Shown here: in pieces, positions 37,388 through 46,605 of the stretch
Layout: every line of letters starts with the position of its first letter
How positions within the stretch are numbered: position 1 is the stretch's first letter
Source of the DNA: Bacteroidota bacterium
Lineage (GTDB): Bacteria > Bacteroidota > Ignavibacteria > Kapaibacteriales > UBA2268
Direction of reading: 5' to 3'
DNA: 62,302 nt
NCBI GenBank assembly: GCA_022707965.1
Contig: JAKIZO010000008.1
Span: forward strand, 1-62,302
The notes under the pieces: generated by a model
Told to the model about the DNA's origin: nothing
Databases searched by the model: none
The model's input: only the letters and a program-made list of their open reading frames with translations
Translations under genes and position numbers: made by a program

Positions 37388-38281
37388 ATGAAAACAAAGA
37401 ATATTTCAGAAAATTTCCTTGCAATCGAAGATGAATTTTCCTCTTATGAAAATTCAAAAATAGTTATTCTGCCTGTTCCTTACGAACATACCACAAGTTA
37501 CGGACAAGGCACTGCTAAAGGACCCGATGCAATTATCGAAGCCTCTCATTATGTTGAATTTTATGACGAAGAATTCCGTAGCCAGCTCTGTTTTGATAAA
37601 GGTATTGCTACTCTATACCCAGTAGAATTCGACGGGAGACACGATAAAGATGCTCTTGATTTGATTGAACAAACAGTCGATAAACTACTCGCTGATGGGA
37701 AACTCGTTGTTACATTAGGTGGCGAACACACAATTTCGACCGCCCCAATTAAATCTCACTTCAAGAAATATCCCGATATGTCTATTCTACATTTTGATGC
37801 TCATTCGGATTTACGCGAAAACTATGAGGATAATCCTTATTCTCACGCTTCGTTTATGCATAGAGTTGTGGAATTTTTCGGCACAAAAAACATCACTCAG
37901 GTTGGCATTCGAGCCCAATGTATCGAAGAAGCTAATTTTATCGAACAAAACAATATCAATACTTTCTATGCCTGGCAAATTAGAAGAAAATTTTGGGGTG
38001 AAAATTGGCAGAAAGATGTTGCTGACACTCTTTCCGAAAACGTTTACGTTACTTTCGATGTAGATTGTTTCGACCCATCGCTTATGCCTTCTACGGGCAC
38101 ACCCGAACCCAACGGGCTTTTCTATGCAGAAGTGATGGATATTTTCTTCGAAATGCATAAGCAAAACAAAAAAATTATTGGCTTTGATGTTGTCGAGCTG
38201 GCTCCTATCGAAGGCTTACACCACCCAAATTTGACAACTGCCAGCTTAGTCTATAAATTAATGCACTATTTGAAATTTTAG
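37388..38281 (+). CDS. speB: Agmatinase / arginase-family ureohydrolase
   Basis: 297 residues. The binuclear Mn site motifs are GGEHTIS, LHFDAHSDLRENY and FDVDCFDPSLMPSTGTPEP. The start (VILPVPYEHTTSYGQGTAKG) is typical of agmatinases, which turn agmatine into putrescine and urea; a related guanidino substrate is possible. The Kef-like gene starts 3 bases after its stop, suggesting co-transcription. Confidence 0.9.
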   Translation: MKTKNISENFLAIEDEFSSYENSKIVILPVPYEHTTSYGQGTAKGPDAIIEASHYVEFYDEEFRSQLCFDKGIATLYPVEFDGRHDKDALDLIEQTVDKLLADGKLVVTLGGEHTISTAPIKSHFKKYPDMSILHFDAHSDLRENYEDNPYSHASFMHRVVEFFGTKNITQVGIRAQCIEEANFIEQNNINTFYAWQIRRKFWGENWQKDVADTLSENVYVTFDVDCFDPSLMPSTGTPEPNGLFYAEVMDIFFEMHKQNKKIIGFDVVELAPIEGLHHPNLTTASLVYKLMHYLKF

Positions 38282-38283
38282 CT

Positions 38284-40245
38284 ATGGAACACCTCCTTCT
38301 ACGAGATTTTTTGATTATCATCGGCACTTCGATTTTTGTTGTATTTTTGTTCCATAAGCTTAAACTTCCTTCAATTGTAGGCTTCCTACTGACAGGGATG
38401 CTTATCGGTCCTTTTGGATTAAAGCTTATCTCTGATTTGTCTCATGTACAGCTTATTGCAGAAGTTGGCGTTATCCTAATCTTGTTCTCAGTTGGTATAG
38501 AATTTTCACTTACAAAACTATTCTCAATTAAAAGAAATGTGTTCGTCGGTGGTGGACTGCAAGTCGGGCTTGCTATTGCATTGTCTGTTTTGCTTTCTTC
38601 TTTCTTGAATTTCGACCTCAATCAGTCAATATTTATTGGTTTTCTAATTGCTCAAACCTCCACAGTATTGGTGATGAAAATTATCTCCAACCGCTTAGGC
38701 ACCGATAGCCCCGCCGGTAGGATTTCTCTGAGTATATCAATTTTCCCGGATTTAGCAATTCTTCCGATGTTCCTGCTTATTCCGCTACTTGTCGGCGGGG
38801 ACGTTAACTTCGAAGAAGAAATTATTATCCTTCTTGGTAAAACTCTATTTATTGTCGGATTTATTTTTGTTTCCGTCAAATATATAATGCCAAACCTGAT
38901 TTTTCAAATTGCTAAAACTCGCATCAAAGAACTATTTATTCTTGTGGTATTGTCCATTTGCATAATCACCGTTTGGATTTCTTCTTTGATTGGCATCTCG
39001 CTCGCTCTTGGTGGATTTATTGCTTGACTTGTCATTTCGGAAACCGAATACAGCGAGGAAGCTCTATCGAACATTGAACCGTTCAAAGAAGTTTTTGCGA
39101 GCTTCTTTTTCGTTTCTGTCGGAATGCTTCTCGATATTAATTTTCTAATCAATAACTATTGGACTGTTTTCTTGGCACTATTTCTATTAGTTGCAATCAA
39201 GTTTATTTCTGCATTTGTCCCTTCTTATCTGCTCACTAAAAGCATTCGGGTTTCCACTTTGACGGGTCTCGCTATCGCCCAAATTGGAGAATTCGCCTTC
39301 GTTTTGGCTATTACAGGTATTGCGTTCGGACTAATTGATGATTTTACTTATCAACTTTTTCTTGCTACAACTGTTCTTTCCATTACTATCAGTCCTATCT
39401 TGATTGAGCTCGGGATGTTTCTAATTAATTATATTCCAGAAAAATACAGGAAAGATAAACCAATCGATAACGAAATAAATAATATTTTCAATCTCAGCAA
39501 TCATCTTATTATAATTGGGTTCGGACTTAACGGAAGAAATTTAGCTGCTGCTGCCCGGTTTGCCAGTATCCCTTATTCTATTATCGAAATGAACCCGGTT
39601 ACCGTCAGAGATGAAGCCAAAAAAGGCGAAAAAATCATCTTCGGCGATGCTACACGCGAACTTATTCTTATGAAAGCGGGCATTGCCTCTGCTAAAATCG
39701 TTGTCTCTACTATTCCCGACCCCATTGCTGAACGTGCAATTGCAAAAATTGTTAAAAGAATGAACCCTAACGTCTATCTAATCATTAGAACTCGTTATGA
39801 TAGAGAGATGGAGGCACTCTATTCATTAGGTGTTGATGAAGTTATTCCCGAAGAATTCGAAACTTCTATAGAAATTTTTACCCGCGTGTTGCACATTTTC
39901 AATGTACCTTCCGAAGATATTGAAAAATTCGCAAACTATATTCGCGGAAATCGATATGAACTATTCAGAAATATCAAAAAATCTATCAAACATAAAGTAT
40001 TTTTATCAAAGCTTAGTAACCATCGAACTTATGCAACGAAAGTAAACAAAAATTCTTTCCTTGATGGGAAAACTTTGCTCGAAGCAGATTTGCGTGGCAA
40101 ATATTCAATTGCTATTATCGCTGTTCAACGCTCGTCGGAAGTAATAATAAATCCCCCGCCTGATTTCCGTCTTCATTCGGGGGATATTGTTCTATTATTC
40201 GGTAGTATTGAGAATATCGATACAGTAAGAAAGATAATCAGTTAG
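38284..40245 (+). pseudogene. Kef-type K+/H+ antiporter with RCK domains, interrupted by one in-frame TGA
   Basis: The single frame 38284-40245 encodes 653 codons but has TGA at 39025-39027 (codon 248). Both sides are clearly one protein: ...SLALGGFIA(TGA)LVISETEYSEE... followed by FKEVFASFFFVSVGMLLDI. Family members have Gly at this place (AGL), so GGA>TGA is the likely change. Residues ~1-380 form the CPA2 antiporter. Residues ~398-530 are a Rossmann RCK_N/TrkA-N domain (LIIIGFGLNGRNLAAAARFA). The last ~75 residues are RCK_C (KTLLEADLRGKYSIAIIAV). TGA is a normal stop elsewhere in this window, so recoding is unlikely. Either a fresh pseudogene or a sequencing error. Overlaps convergent cysS by 8 bases. 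Confidence 0.85.
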
Positions 40246-41707
40246 CCTTTGATATTTCGTAACCTTCTTTTGTATCTTTTATTGAATAGCCCATTTCAGT
40301 AATTTTATTCCTTATCTCATCGGCTCGCTTGAAATCTTTTGCCTTTTTAGCGGCAAGTCTTTCTTCGGCTAAATCAATTACCTCTTGCGGAATTTCTTCT
40401 TTCACTTCCTTGCGTTCGGCTATTTCCCAGGCGGCATAAATATCATTAACACGCGACATCACCGCCAATAATTTTCTTGCATCTTCCACGCTAATTTTAT
40501 CTACTTCGTTGTCGTTAATAAATGAAAACAGGGCTGCTAACGCTTTCGGTGAATGCAAATCATTTGCAAGCTCTGCAAACACTTTATCTCGAAGTTCAAG
40601 AGCTAATCCCTCAATTTTTTCGTCAATACATCCATCAGCTTTGTCCCACAAATCATAAATATATTCTTGCACTTTCATTCTTGCTTTTCTTGCAGCACTA
40701 ATTCCGTCGAAAGTAAAATTATACTTGGATGAATAATGCGCCGATAACATAGCAAAACGTATATCTATAGGGTCTAACCCTCTGGCAATTAAGTCTCTTA
40801 GAGTGAAGAAATTTCCGAGCGATTTGCTCATTTTTTCGCCTTCGACTTCCAGGAATTCATTGTGGCACCAGAACACTGTTGGCTCTATGCTGTATCCTGC
40901 CTTGCTTTGAGCAATTTCATCTTCGTGATGCGGGAATTTTAAATCTACTCCGCCTGTGTGTATATCAAACGGCAATCCTAATAATTCATATTCCATTGAC
41001 GAACACTCAATATGCCAGCCAGGGCGTCCCGGATAGTTCGTCCCTTGAATGTAAAAATCCCAATATGGTTCGCCTTCTTTGTGGGCTTTCCACAAAACAA
41101 AATCGCTTGCTTGTTCTCTTTCGTATTGGTCTGCATCAATTCTATATCCACTCTTGAAATTATCGAAGTCTATTTTGTATAATTTCCCATACACATCAAC
41201 TTTTCGCCAGGCAGAAACATCAAAATATACCGAACCTTCTGAAATATATGCAAAGCCATTTTGCATAATATTCAATATTAATTCTTGCATTGACTTTATA
41301 TATTCCGTCGCTCTTGGCATAGAATAAAAGTGCTCTTGTTTTATCCCAAGTCTTGAAATATCTTCAATAAACGCTTTTAGATAATAATCTGTAAATTTTC
41401 TTAAATTTTCTCTTGGGTCTTGTGTTTGTTCGCCCATTTCTGCTTTCCATTCGGGCGAACCAATCTTGCTATCGCGTATAGTTTTATCATCTATATCTGT
41501 TATATTCATTACCCAGCGCATCTTATATCCACCCACAACCCGCAACACTCTTTGCAAGAAATCTGCAAATAGAAATGCTCTCATATTGCCAATATGTGCG
41601 TAATTATATACTGTCGGACCGCAAGAATACATTCTCACTTCATTATCTTTGATTGGGGCAAACTTTTCTACTGTTTTTGTTAATGAATTATATAATAGTA
41701 TTTCCAT
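40238..41707 (-). CDS. cysS: Cysteinyl-tRNA synthetase
   Basis: 489 residues. MYSCGPTVYNYAHIGNMRAF carries the zinc Cys and the HIGN version of the class I HIGH motif. GWHIECSSM supplies further zinc ligands, and KMSKSLGNFFTL is the KMSKS loop. It charges tRNA-Cys with cysteine. Monocistronic, divergent from the sigma-factor operon across 120 bases. Confidence 0.97.
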   Translation of the reverse strand: MEILLYNSLTKTVEKFAPIKDNEVRMYSCGPTVYNYAHIGNMRAFLFADFLQRVLRVVGGYKMRWVMNITDIDDKTIRDSKIGSPEWKAEMGEQTQDPRENLRKFTDYYLKAFIEDISRLGIKQEHFYSMPRATEYIKSMQELILNIMQNGFAYISEGSVYFDVSAWRKVDVYGKLYKIDFDNFKSGYRIDADQYEREQASDFVLWKAHKEGEPYWDFYIQGTNYPGRPGWHIECSSMEYELLGLPFDIHTGGVDLKFPHHEDEIAQSKAGYSIEPTVFWCHNEFLEVEGEKMSKSLGNFFTLRDLIARGLDPIDIRFAMLSAHYSSKYNFTFDGISAARKARMKVQEYIYDLWDKADGCIDEKIEGLALELRDKVFAELANDLHSPKALAALFSFINDNEVDKISVEDARKLLAVMSRVNDIYAAWEIAERKEVKEEIPQEVIDLAEERLAAKKAKDFKRADEIRNKITEMGYSIKDTKEGYEISKAN

Positions 41708-41827
41708 CTTTTATTAATCGAAAATATTTGACAAAAAATAAAATTAGCAATTTTTTACGAATTATTCGTTTGAAAAATTGTGATATTTTTTTGTTACTTT
41801 TTCATAGTTAGATTGTTTTTCTATTAA

Positions 41828-42412
41828 ATGAAACACAATTTAAAAAATATTAAAGATGAAGAGCTTTTTTTGCTGATGGCAAAAGGGGACAAGCTCTCTT
41901 TTCTTGCTTTCGAAGAATTATACAATAGATATTCATCAAAAATATATACCTATATTCGAAAAATATTAAATAACTCACCTGCTTCGGACGATATTTTTCA
42001 GGAAACATTTATCCGTTTCTACGAATTTTCCAAAAAATGCAAAGAAATGACAAATGTCATTGGATTTTTAATTAAAACTGCACGCAACCTTTGCCTTAAC
42101 GAAAAAAATTCTAAGAATTCTTCGCATCTTGATATTTCGAACTTTAATTTTGCATACTACGATAAATCTTACGAAAAGAAAGAAATTAACGAACTTATAA
42201 ATATTGGTTTAGATGCTTTGCCCGATAAATATAGAGAAGTTTTGGTTTTACGCGAATTTATGGACTTTTCTTATCAGGAAATCGCTGATATTCTCGGTAT
42301 TTCTATGCCTGTGGTGCGAATACGTATCTTTCGGGCTAAAAATAAACTAAGAGAATTTTTAGCCCCTTTCCTGACTGAAAATGAAAAAAACAAAATAGGT
42401 AAAATAAAATGA
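41828..42412 (+). CDS. ECF-type RNA polymerase sigma factor
   Basis: 194 residues. Region 2 (~24-90): FEELYNRYSSKIYTYIRKI, DDIFQETFIRFYEF. Region 4 (~125-180): LDALPDKYREVLVLREFMD, YQEIADILGISMPVVRIRIF. It directs polymerase to a small regulon. The stop overlaps the ATG of the anti-sigma-like gene (ATGA), the usual arrangement for a sigma factor and its antagonist. Confidence 0.92.
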   Translation: MKHNLKNIKDEELFLLMAKGDKLSFLAFEELYNRYSSKIYTYIRKILNNSPASDDIFQETFIRFYEFSKKCKEMTNVIGFLIKTARNLCLNEKNSKNSSHLDISNFNFAYYDKSYEKKEINELINIGLDALPDKYREVLVLREFMDFSYQEIADILGISMPVVRIRIFRAKNKLREFLAPFLTENEKNKIGKIK

Positions 42413-43593
42413 ATGATTTTCTAAATATTAACTATTCTGAAAAAATTGTCGCCTTCCTCGATGGGGAACTTGACGCCGCCGAACGCGAGAGCCTCTTTCT
42501 TACTATGGCGTCAAGTCCGCAATTGCAGGAAGAAATGCGTCAGCAAATTATTATATCCCAATCTTTGAAAAAGTCTCTTTTAATTCCACCCGAGACTTTG
42601 AAAAACAACATTTTTGCCGCTATTGGTGTGGCTTCTGTTCCTGCACCAAATACGCCTAAAACCGTTTATTCAAAGCTGCTGAATAAACGATTAACTCTTA
42701 TTCTATCCTCGCTTCTATTGTTGCTGCTTGTATCTTTTGTTTCTTATCAATTCTTTGATAATGAACCACTTCAAGCAAATAAAACTAACACGTCTGCACC
42801 TATAAAGCACGATTTGCCAAAGGAAATACCAATAACAAGCTCTTTTAGCGAAAATTATCAAGCAACGCCGAAACAAATTTCTAAATCGAAAAGCTCAACT
42901 GTTATTACAAAACCTATTCCAGAAGTCAATACTAATTCATCGCAATCAAGCGAGTTGTTAGCCATTGCCCAGGAAGAACAATCGCCATCGCTCGATATCC
43001 CTGCATATTTTATTGATGAAAGTGATATTTTTGAACCAAATTCAAATTTCACATTCAAAAAGAAAAAGCGTTTTTCTCAAATTTTCGAGACTGTTTTTAC
43101 AAAAACTGAATTTTTAGACAATCTTTCTATGCAAATTCGCTTCTTCGAAGCTAAGAATTTTGTCAATGCTAATATTAAGCCCATTAGCGAACCAATATTG
43201 AACAACTTTGGTTTTGCAATTATCTATGATATTGATAATAACAATTCTGTTGCAATAGAACTTGGGCAAGAAGACTTCGTCCAAAAATTCAAAGGTAATT
43301 TAGATGAATTCCCTGCTTTAATTAAACAAAATTACACTGCTTTCTGGGCGGGTGCGTCCTACCAGTATACTTTTGAAGATTACAGGTCAATTAGTCCTTT
43401 TGTTCGTGGTATGATTGGTGGCACTCGAATTGGACCCGTATCTAAAATTATTATTGGAGGCAAATATTACCTTACCAATAAAATTTATGTTTTTGCTGGT
43501 TTCGAAAACACAGGTCTTTTCTATGAGTTCCAAAATAAATGGCATTCCTCTTTGAAAAGTGGGCTATCAGGAGGTGTATCGGTTAAATTCTGA
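42409..43593 (+). CDS. Anti-sigma-like protein fused to a periplasmic barrel-like domain
   Basis: 394 residues. The N-terminus (VAFLDGELDAAERESLFLTM, then SPQLQEEMRQQI) resembles the cytoplasmic anti-sigma helices, but without the zinc-binding HisCysCys set. One helix (~95-118, LTLILSSLLLLLLVSFVSY) crosses the inner membrane. A Ser/Pro/Lys-rich linker (~120-200) follows. The last ~170 residues look like beta-barrel strands (VAIELGQEDFVQKFKGN, SPFVRGMIGGTRIGP, IYVFAGFENTGLFYEF) and end GLSGGVSVKF with the terminal Phe of outer-membrane proteins. It is probably the antagonist of the upstream sigma factor with an unusual sensor domain. Coupled to both neighbours (ATGA, TGATG). Confidence 0.75.
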   Translation: MNDFLNINYSEKIVAFLDGELDAAERESLFLTMASSPQLQEEMRQQIIISQSLKKSLLIPPETLKNNIFAAIGVASVPAPNTPKTVYSKLLNKRLTLILSSLLLLLLVSFVSYQFFDNEPLQANKTNTSAPIKHDLPKEIPITSSFSENYQATPKQISKSKSSTVITKPIPEVNTNSSQSSELLAIAQEEQSPSLDIPAYFIDESDIFEPNSNFTFKKKKRFSQIFETVFTKTEFLDNLSMQIRFFEAKNFVNANIKPISEPILNNFGFAIIYDIDNNNSVAIELGQEDFVQKFKGNLDEFPALIKQNYTAFWAGASYQYTFEDYRSISPFVRGMIGGTRIGPVSKIIIGGKYYLTNKIYVFAGFENTGLFYEFQNKWHSSLKSGLSGGVSVKF

Positions 43594-44327
43594 TGCTGGT
43601 TGTGCTAATAATATTGCTTGCTTTGGCAATCAATGCTTGCGATAATCCCATCGATATTCAAGCAAATCGTGAAATTTTGGATTTACGCAAAGATGGCGAT
43701 ACAATTTTTGCCATCGTCCCCGATAACATCGATTTAAATAATCTTCTTTTTGGTAAAACTATTACACTTTCATTGAAAGTTGAAAATTTCTCGACCCAGC
43801 ATCTTTCGCTTAAATATATTGTAATCAAAGGAAATAAAAATAATTACCAGTTCGATAATCCTGTAAGCCTGAATTTATCGCCACTTTCTTTTGATAGTAT
43901 TTTTCTTAAAATTAATCCGCAAAAATTTGGGCAATTTACCGATACTTTGTTCTTTCGGGATTATTTTCGTCCATTTTTATTGATTAATTACCGCGTGCCG
44001 CTTGTTTTTTCATCGGATATTGATTTCGGTGCTGTTCAGGTTGGTTCAATAAAATTAAGCACACTCAATCTCTACAATTTTTCCTCAAATGATGTTTTTA
44101 TTGATAATTTCACTATCGCAGGCGATACTTCCGTTTTCAAAATTGAGAATTTAAGCCCGAAAAATTTCCCACTCTCTATTCCCGCAAATGGCACACCTCG
44201 TCAGCTGATTGTAAGCTTCCGTCCCGATGCTATCAAAAAACACGAAGCAAGCTTTTTATTTCGCTTTGATGTGAATAATGGTGCCGTAGTCGATAATGTT
44301 TCCAGATTAGTTGGTTTCGGTTTCTGA
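43593..44327 (+). CDS. Lipoprotein of the sigma-factor operon with an ASPM/SPD2/Hydin-like beta-sandwich
   Basis: 244 residues beginning MLVVLIILLALAINAC, lipobox AINAC then DNPIDI. The C-terminal ~110 residues (PLVFSSDIDFGAVQVGSIKL ... FRPDAIKKHEASFLFRF) look like a choice-of-anchor / ASH-type Ig fold, and an earlier repeat (ITLSLKVENFSTQHLSLKY) resembles it. Overlaps the anti-sigma gene at TGATG. Likely part of envelope signalling or its output. The 3' end overlaps the convergent CHAD gene by 21 bases. Confidence 0.7.
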   Translation: MLVVLIILLALAINACDNPIDIQANREILDLRKDGDTIFAIVPDNIDLNNLLFGKTITLSLKVENFSTQHLSLKYIVIKGNKNNYQFDNPVSLNLSPLSFDSIFLKINPQKFGQFTDTLFFRDYFRPFLLINYRVPLVFSSDIDFGAVQVGSIKLSTLNLYNFSSNDVFIDNFTIAGDTSVFKIENLSPKNFPLSIPANGTPRQLIVSFRPDAIKKHEASFLFRFDVNNGAVVDNVSRLVGFGF

Positions 44328-45164
44328 TTGTTCTACCCAAAATTTATAGATTTCATTTTTCTTTTCTATGAATTTTAATACAGCTGCTGTCTTTATTCCC
44401 GCAGCATCCGATAGCAGTTCGCTTGCCTGGTTGTATTTCCCCGTCTTCTTTAAATAAACTAATATGCTTCTGTTCAGTATTTCGCTATCTTGAATATCGC
44501 CAAGCAATGTCTGGTATTTCCCTAATTCTTTACTCGATATGCTATTTTCAGCATCAATTTGTTGCAAAAATTCATATAAATAGCGGAATTTTTTGAATTT
44601 TATTCGAAATTTATGAATTGTCTCAATATCTGATATCTCAATTTGATTATATTTAATCATAACTTGCTTATATTTCTCGTTTATTGCCTCAACTAAGTCC
44701 TTTGCCTTTATTGCACCGTTATTTAAAGCTTTTCTCATTTCCAGCTCAAAGAAGAAAAACAACCCTTCAATTTCTGTCAGCTTTTCCTGCGAAAATAGTG
44801 ATTGCAATTTCTTTATTGTTTTTTTCTCCTGCTTAACCAAATAATTAATAAACGCCAGCCAATTTTTACTATTTATTGCTTTTGCTTTGTTGTTTTCTTG
44901 CAAAATTTGTATGTCGCGAAGTTTGGACAGTTTCTTGAAATAAAATTTCAATATTTTGATTAAATTTTCACCATATACAGAGTTGATTTTTGTTAAAGCA
45001 AATTCTACCAGTGTGATTATTCTTCTTGAACATACCCTTAAATCGTGAATTGTTTCGTTCTTGAATTTCTTCAAAGCATTATTGTATAAACTGATATAAG
45101 TGTCAGTTAGTAGCTCATATCTTTTTTGCACTTCCTCAATAAATATAGTGTCCTCAATCTTCAT
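44307..45164 (-). CDS. CHAD domain protein
   Basis: 285 residues, all helical. Two conserved-histidine repeats are visible: TIHDLRVCSRRIITLVEFAL (~38-57) and TIHKFRIKFKKFRYLYEFLQ (~184-203). These basic helical hairpins bind polyphosphate in characterised CHAD proteins. Here the domain is not fused to a CYTH triphosphatase and no polyphosphate kinase is in the window. Cytoplasmic; exact role unknown. Confidence 0.85.
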   Translation of the reverse strand: MKIEDTIFIEEVQKRYELLTDTYISLYNNALKKFKNETIHDLRVCSRRIITLVEFALTKINSVYGENLIKILKFYFKKLSKLRDIQILQENNKAKAINSKNWLAFINYLVKQEKKTIKKLQSLFSQEKLTEIEGLFFFFELEMRKALNNGAIKAKDLVEAINEKYKQVMIKYNQIEISDIETIHKFRIKFKKFRYLYEFLQQIDAENSISSKELGKYQTLLGDIQDSEILNRSILVYLKKTGKYNQASELLSDAAGIKTAAVLKFIEKKNEIYKFWVEQSETETN

Positions 45165-45254
45165 TATTATTCAAACTTTTATTATTTTTAATATTTAAAT
45201 TAGTAATTATTTGTTTATTTAATATTTGGTATTTGTTAATAATAAAGGATTTGT

Positions 45255-46154
45255 ATGAAAAATATTTTTATTCACGAAGTTGGGATGCGAGATGGATTAC
45301 AAATGGAAAAATCTGTTGTCCCAAAAGAAAAAAAACTTGAATGGATTGACCAATTAGTCAGTGCAAATGTTGATATTATCCAGATTGGTTCTTTTGTTAA
45401 TCCTCAAAGAATGCCTCAAATGGCAGATACAGACGAGCTTTTTCAAGAAATCAACCAGAAATATGCCAACACAAGGCACCCAATTTTTTCCGGACTTGTG
45501 CTTAACGAAAAAGGATTAGAGCGAGCAATTAATTCCGGGGTTCAACTTATTTGTATGGGCGTTTCTGCAAGCGAAACTCACAGCCAGAAAAACACCGGAA
45601 CTTCCGATGCACTGCAAAGAATTATTGCAATGGCACACCAAGCAAAATCTGCGGGTTTTGCTGTCCAGGTATCCGTTCAGAGTGCATTCGGTTGCGGTTT
45701 TGAGGGTCGCGTTTCGAAAGAACGCGTCTTATCAATCATCGACAAATATTTAGAAAATGATTTATTCAAAATTTCTCTTGCCGATACAGCTGGTCACGCC
45801 TTCCCTCAGCAAGTCGAAGATTTATTTGGTGAAATAGTAAAACGCACCGATAAAGCTGAACTTACCTGCCATTTCCATAATACTTACGGTCTTGGGATGG
45901 CAAATATTTACGCAGCGATGCAAATGGGCGTCGAATATTTTGAAACTGCTTTTGGTGGATTAGGTGGCTGCCCGTTCACTAAAATTGCTTCGGGGAATGT
46001 TGCTACGGAAGATTTTCTCCATTACCTGCACAGATTGAATATGCGAAAAGACATTTTGCTTCCTCAAATCGTAGATTTAGCCCGTCAAGTTTCCGATTTC
46101 TTCGGAAAAACTCTACCAGGTTGCGTCTATCAAGCTGGAATATTAAACTACTAA
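45255..46154 (+). CDS. mvaB: Hydroxymethylglutaryl-CoA lyase family protein
   Basis: 299 residues, the length of bacterial HMG-CoA lyases. The HMGL TIM-barrel landmarks are EVGMRDGLQ (metal Asp, catalytic Arg), SASETHSQKN, SLADTAGHA, CHFHNTYGLGMAN (metal His pair) and the catalytic-Cys loop AFGGLGGCPFTKIASGNVAT. It cleaves HMG-CoA to acetoacetate and acetyl-CoA, as in leucine breakdown; no other leucine genes are near. An AAGG ribosome site precedes the ATG. Confidence 0.9.
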   Translation: MKNIFIHEVGMRDGLQMEKSVVPKEKKLEWIDQLVSANVDIIQIGSFVNPQRMPQMADTDELFQEINQKYANTRHPIFSGLVLNEKGLERAINSGVQLICMGVSASETHSQKNTGTSDALQRIIAMAHQAKSAGFAVQVSVQSAFGCGFEGRVSKERVLSIIDKYLENDLFKISLADTAGHAFPQQVEDLFGEIVKRTDKAELTCHFHNTYGLGMANIYAAMQMGVEYFETAFGGLGGCPFTKIASGNVATEDFLHYLHRLNMRKDILLPQIVDLARQVSDFFGKTLPGCVYQAGILNY

Positions 46155-46208
46155 CTATTTTAAACACTCTTCGAGTAAATTGTTGCAGTCTAAAAAGCAC
46201 TTTATCAT

Positions 46209-46242
46209 AACCTTCGGAAGGTTCACTATCCTTCCGAAGGTT
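46209..46242. repeat. Perfect 13-bp palindrome of the CCTTCGGAAGG family
   Basis: Arms AACCTTCGGAAGG and CCTTCCGAAGGTT around an 8-base loop. No T-run follows, so it is not a standard terminator. Each arm contains its own 11-base palindrome. Related copies: 36155-36188 and 59665-59697, plus a degraded one at 4588. Confidence 0.75.
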
Positions 46243-46306
46243 CCAAACTAAAACTTTTGAGACAATTCCAGGTTTTCCATAAAAAACGAAAACAAATTTA
46301 TAGTAG

Positions 46307-46361
46307 CACAGACATTCTTGTCTGTGTATGCAACAGGTATTAGTGTATGCAACAGGTATCA
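46307..46361. repeat. Hairpin plus two-copy 19-base tandem repeat
   Basis: CACAGACA-TTCT-TGTCTGTG forms a perfect 8-bp stem. Overlapping its 3' end, the unit GTGTATGCAACAGGTAT plus two bases occurs twice in tandem (46324-46342, 46343-46361). Confidence 0.7.
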
Positions 46362-46605
46362 ATATAATTTAGTTATTAATATTCTGAATGGAATGTTAAA
46401 AAATAACATACTTCCCGTAGGCTCCATCCCCTTCGCAAAATAACGTCCCAGCTATGTTTTGCCTTAAACCTTCTGTAAGTTGCTAATATCCTTCCGAAAT
46501 TTCAATACTATTACTTTTAAGTCATCACTTTTTTATTTTCTATATTTTACAATAATTTATCTTAATAAGCGATTAACAATAAATATTTAATTAAGGATTA
46601 ATTCT

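Larger units (their letters stand above)
46155..46605. other. 451-base gene-free interval containing palindromes and a short tandem repeat
   Basis: No coding frame is credible here. It holds a perfect CCTTCGGAAGG-type palindrome (46209-46242), a hairpin (46307-46326), a two-copy 19-base direct repeat (46324-46361) and a decayed TTCTGTAAG...CCTTCCGAAA half-element around 46470-46500. The last ~90 bases before the next gene are AT-rich and presumably carry its promoter. Confidence 0.6.

Noticed and set aside
39025..39027. TGA read as glycine by genetic-code change or as selenocysteine
   Set aside because: TGA ends other genes in the window (aspC, the ECF sigma gene, anti-sigma, suhB, MFS), and no recoding hairpin is visible. 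A point change or error is simpler.
46155..46605. CRISPR or insertion sequence in the large intergenic space
   Set aside because: Only a two-copy 19-base tandem and hairpins; no spacers of even length, transposase or terminal repeats.
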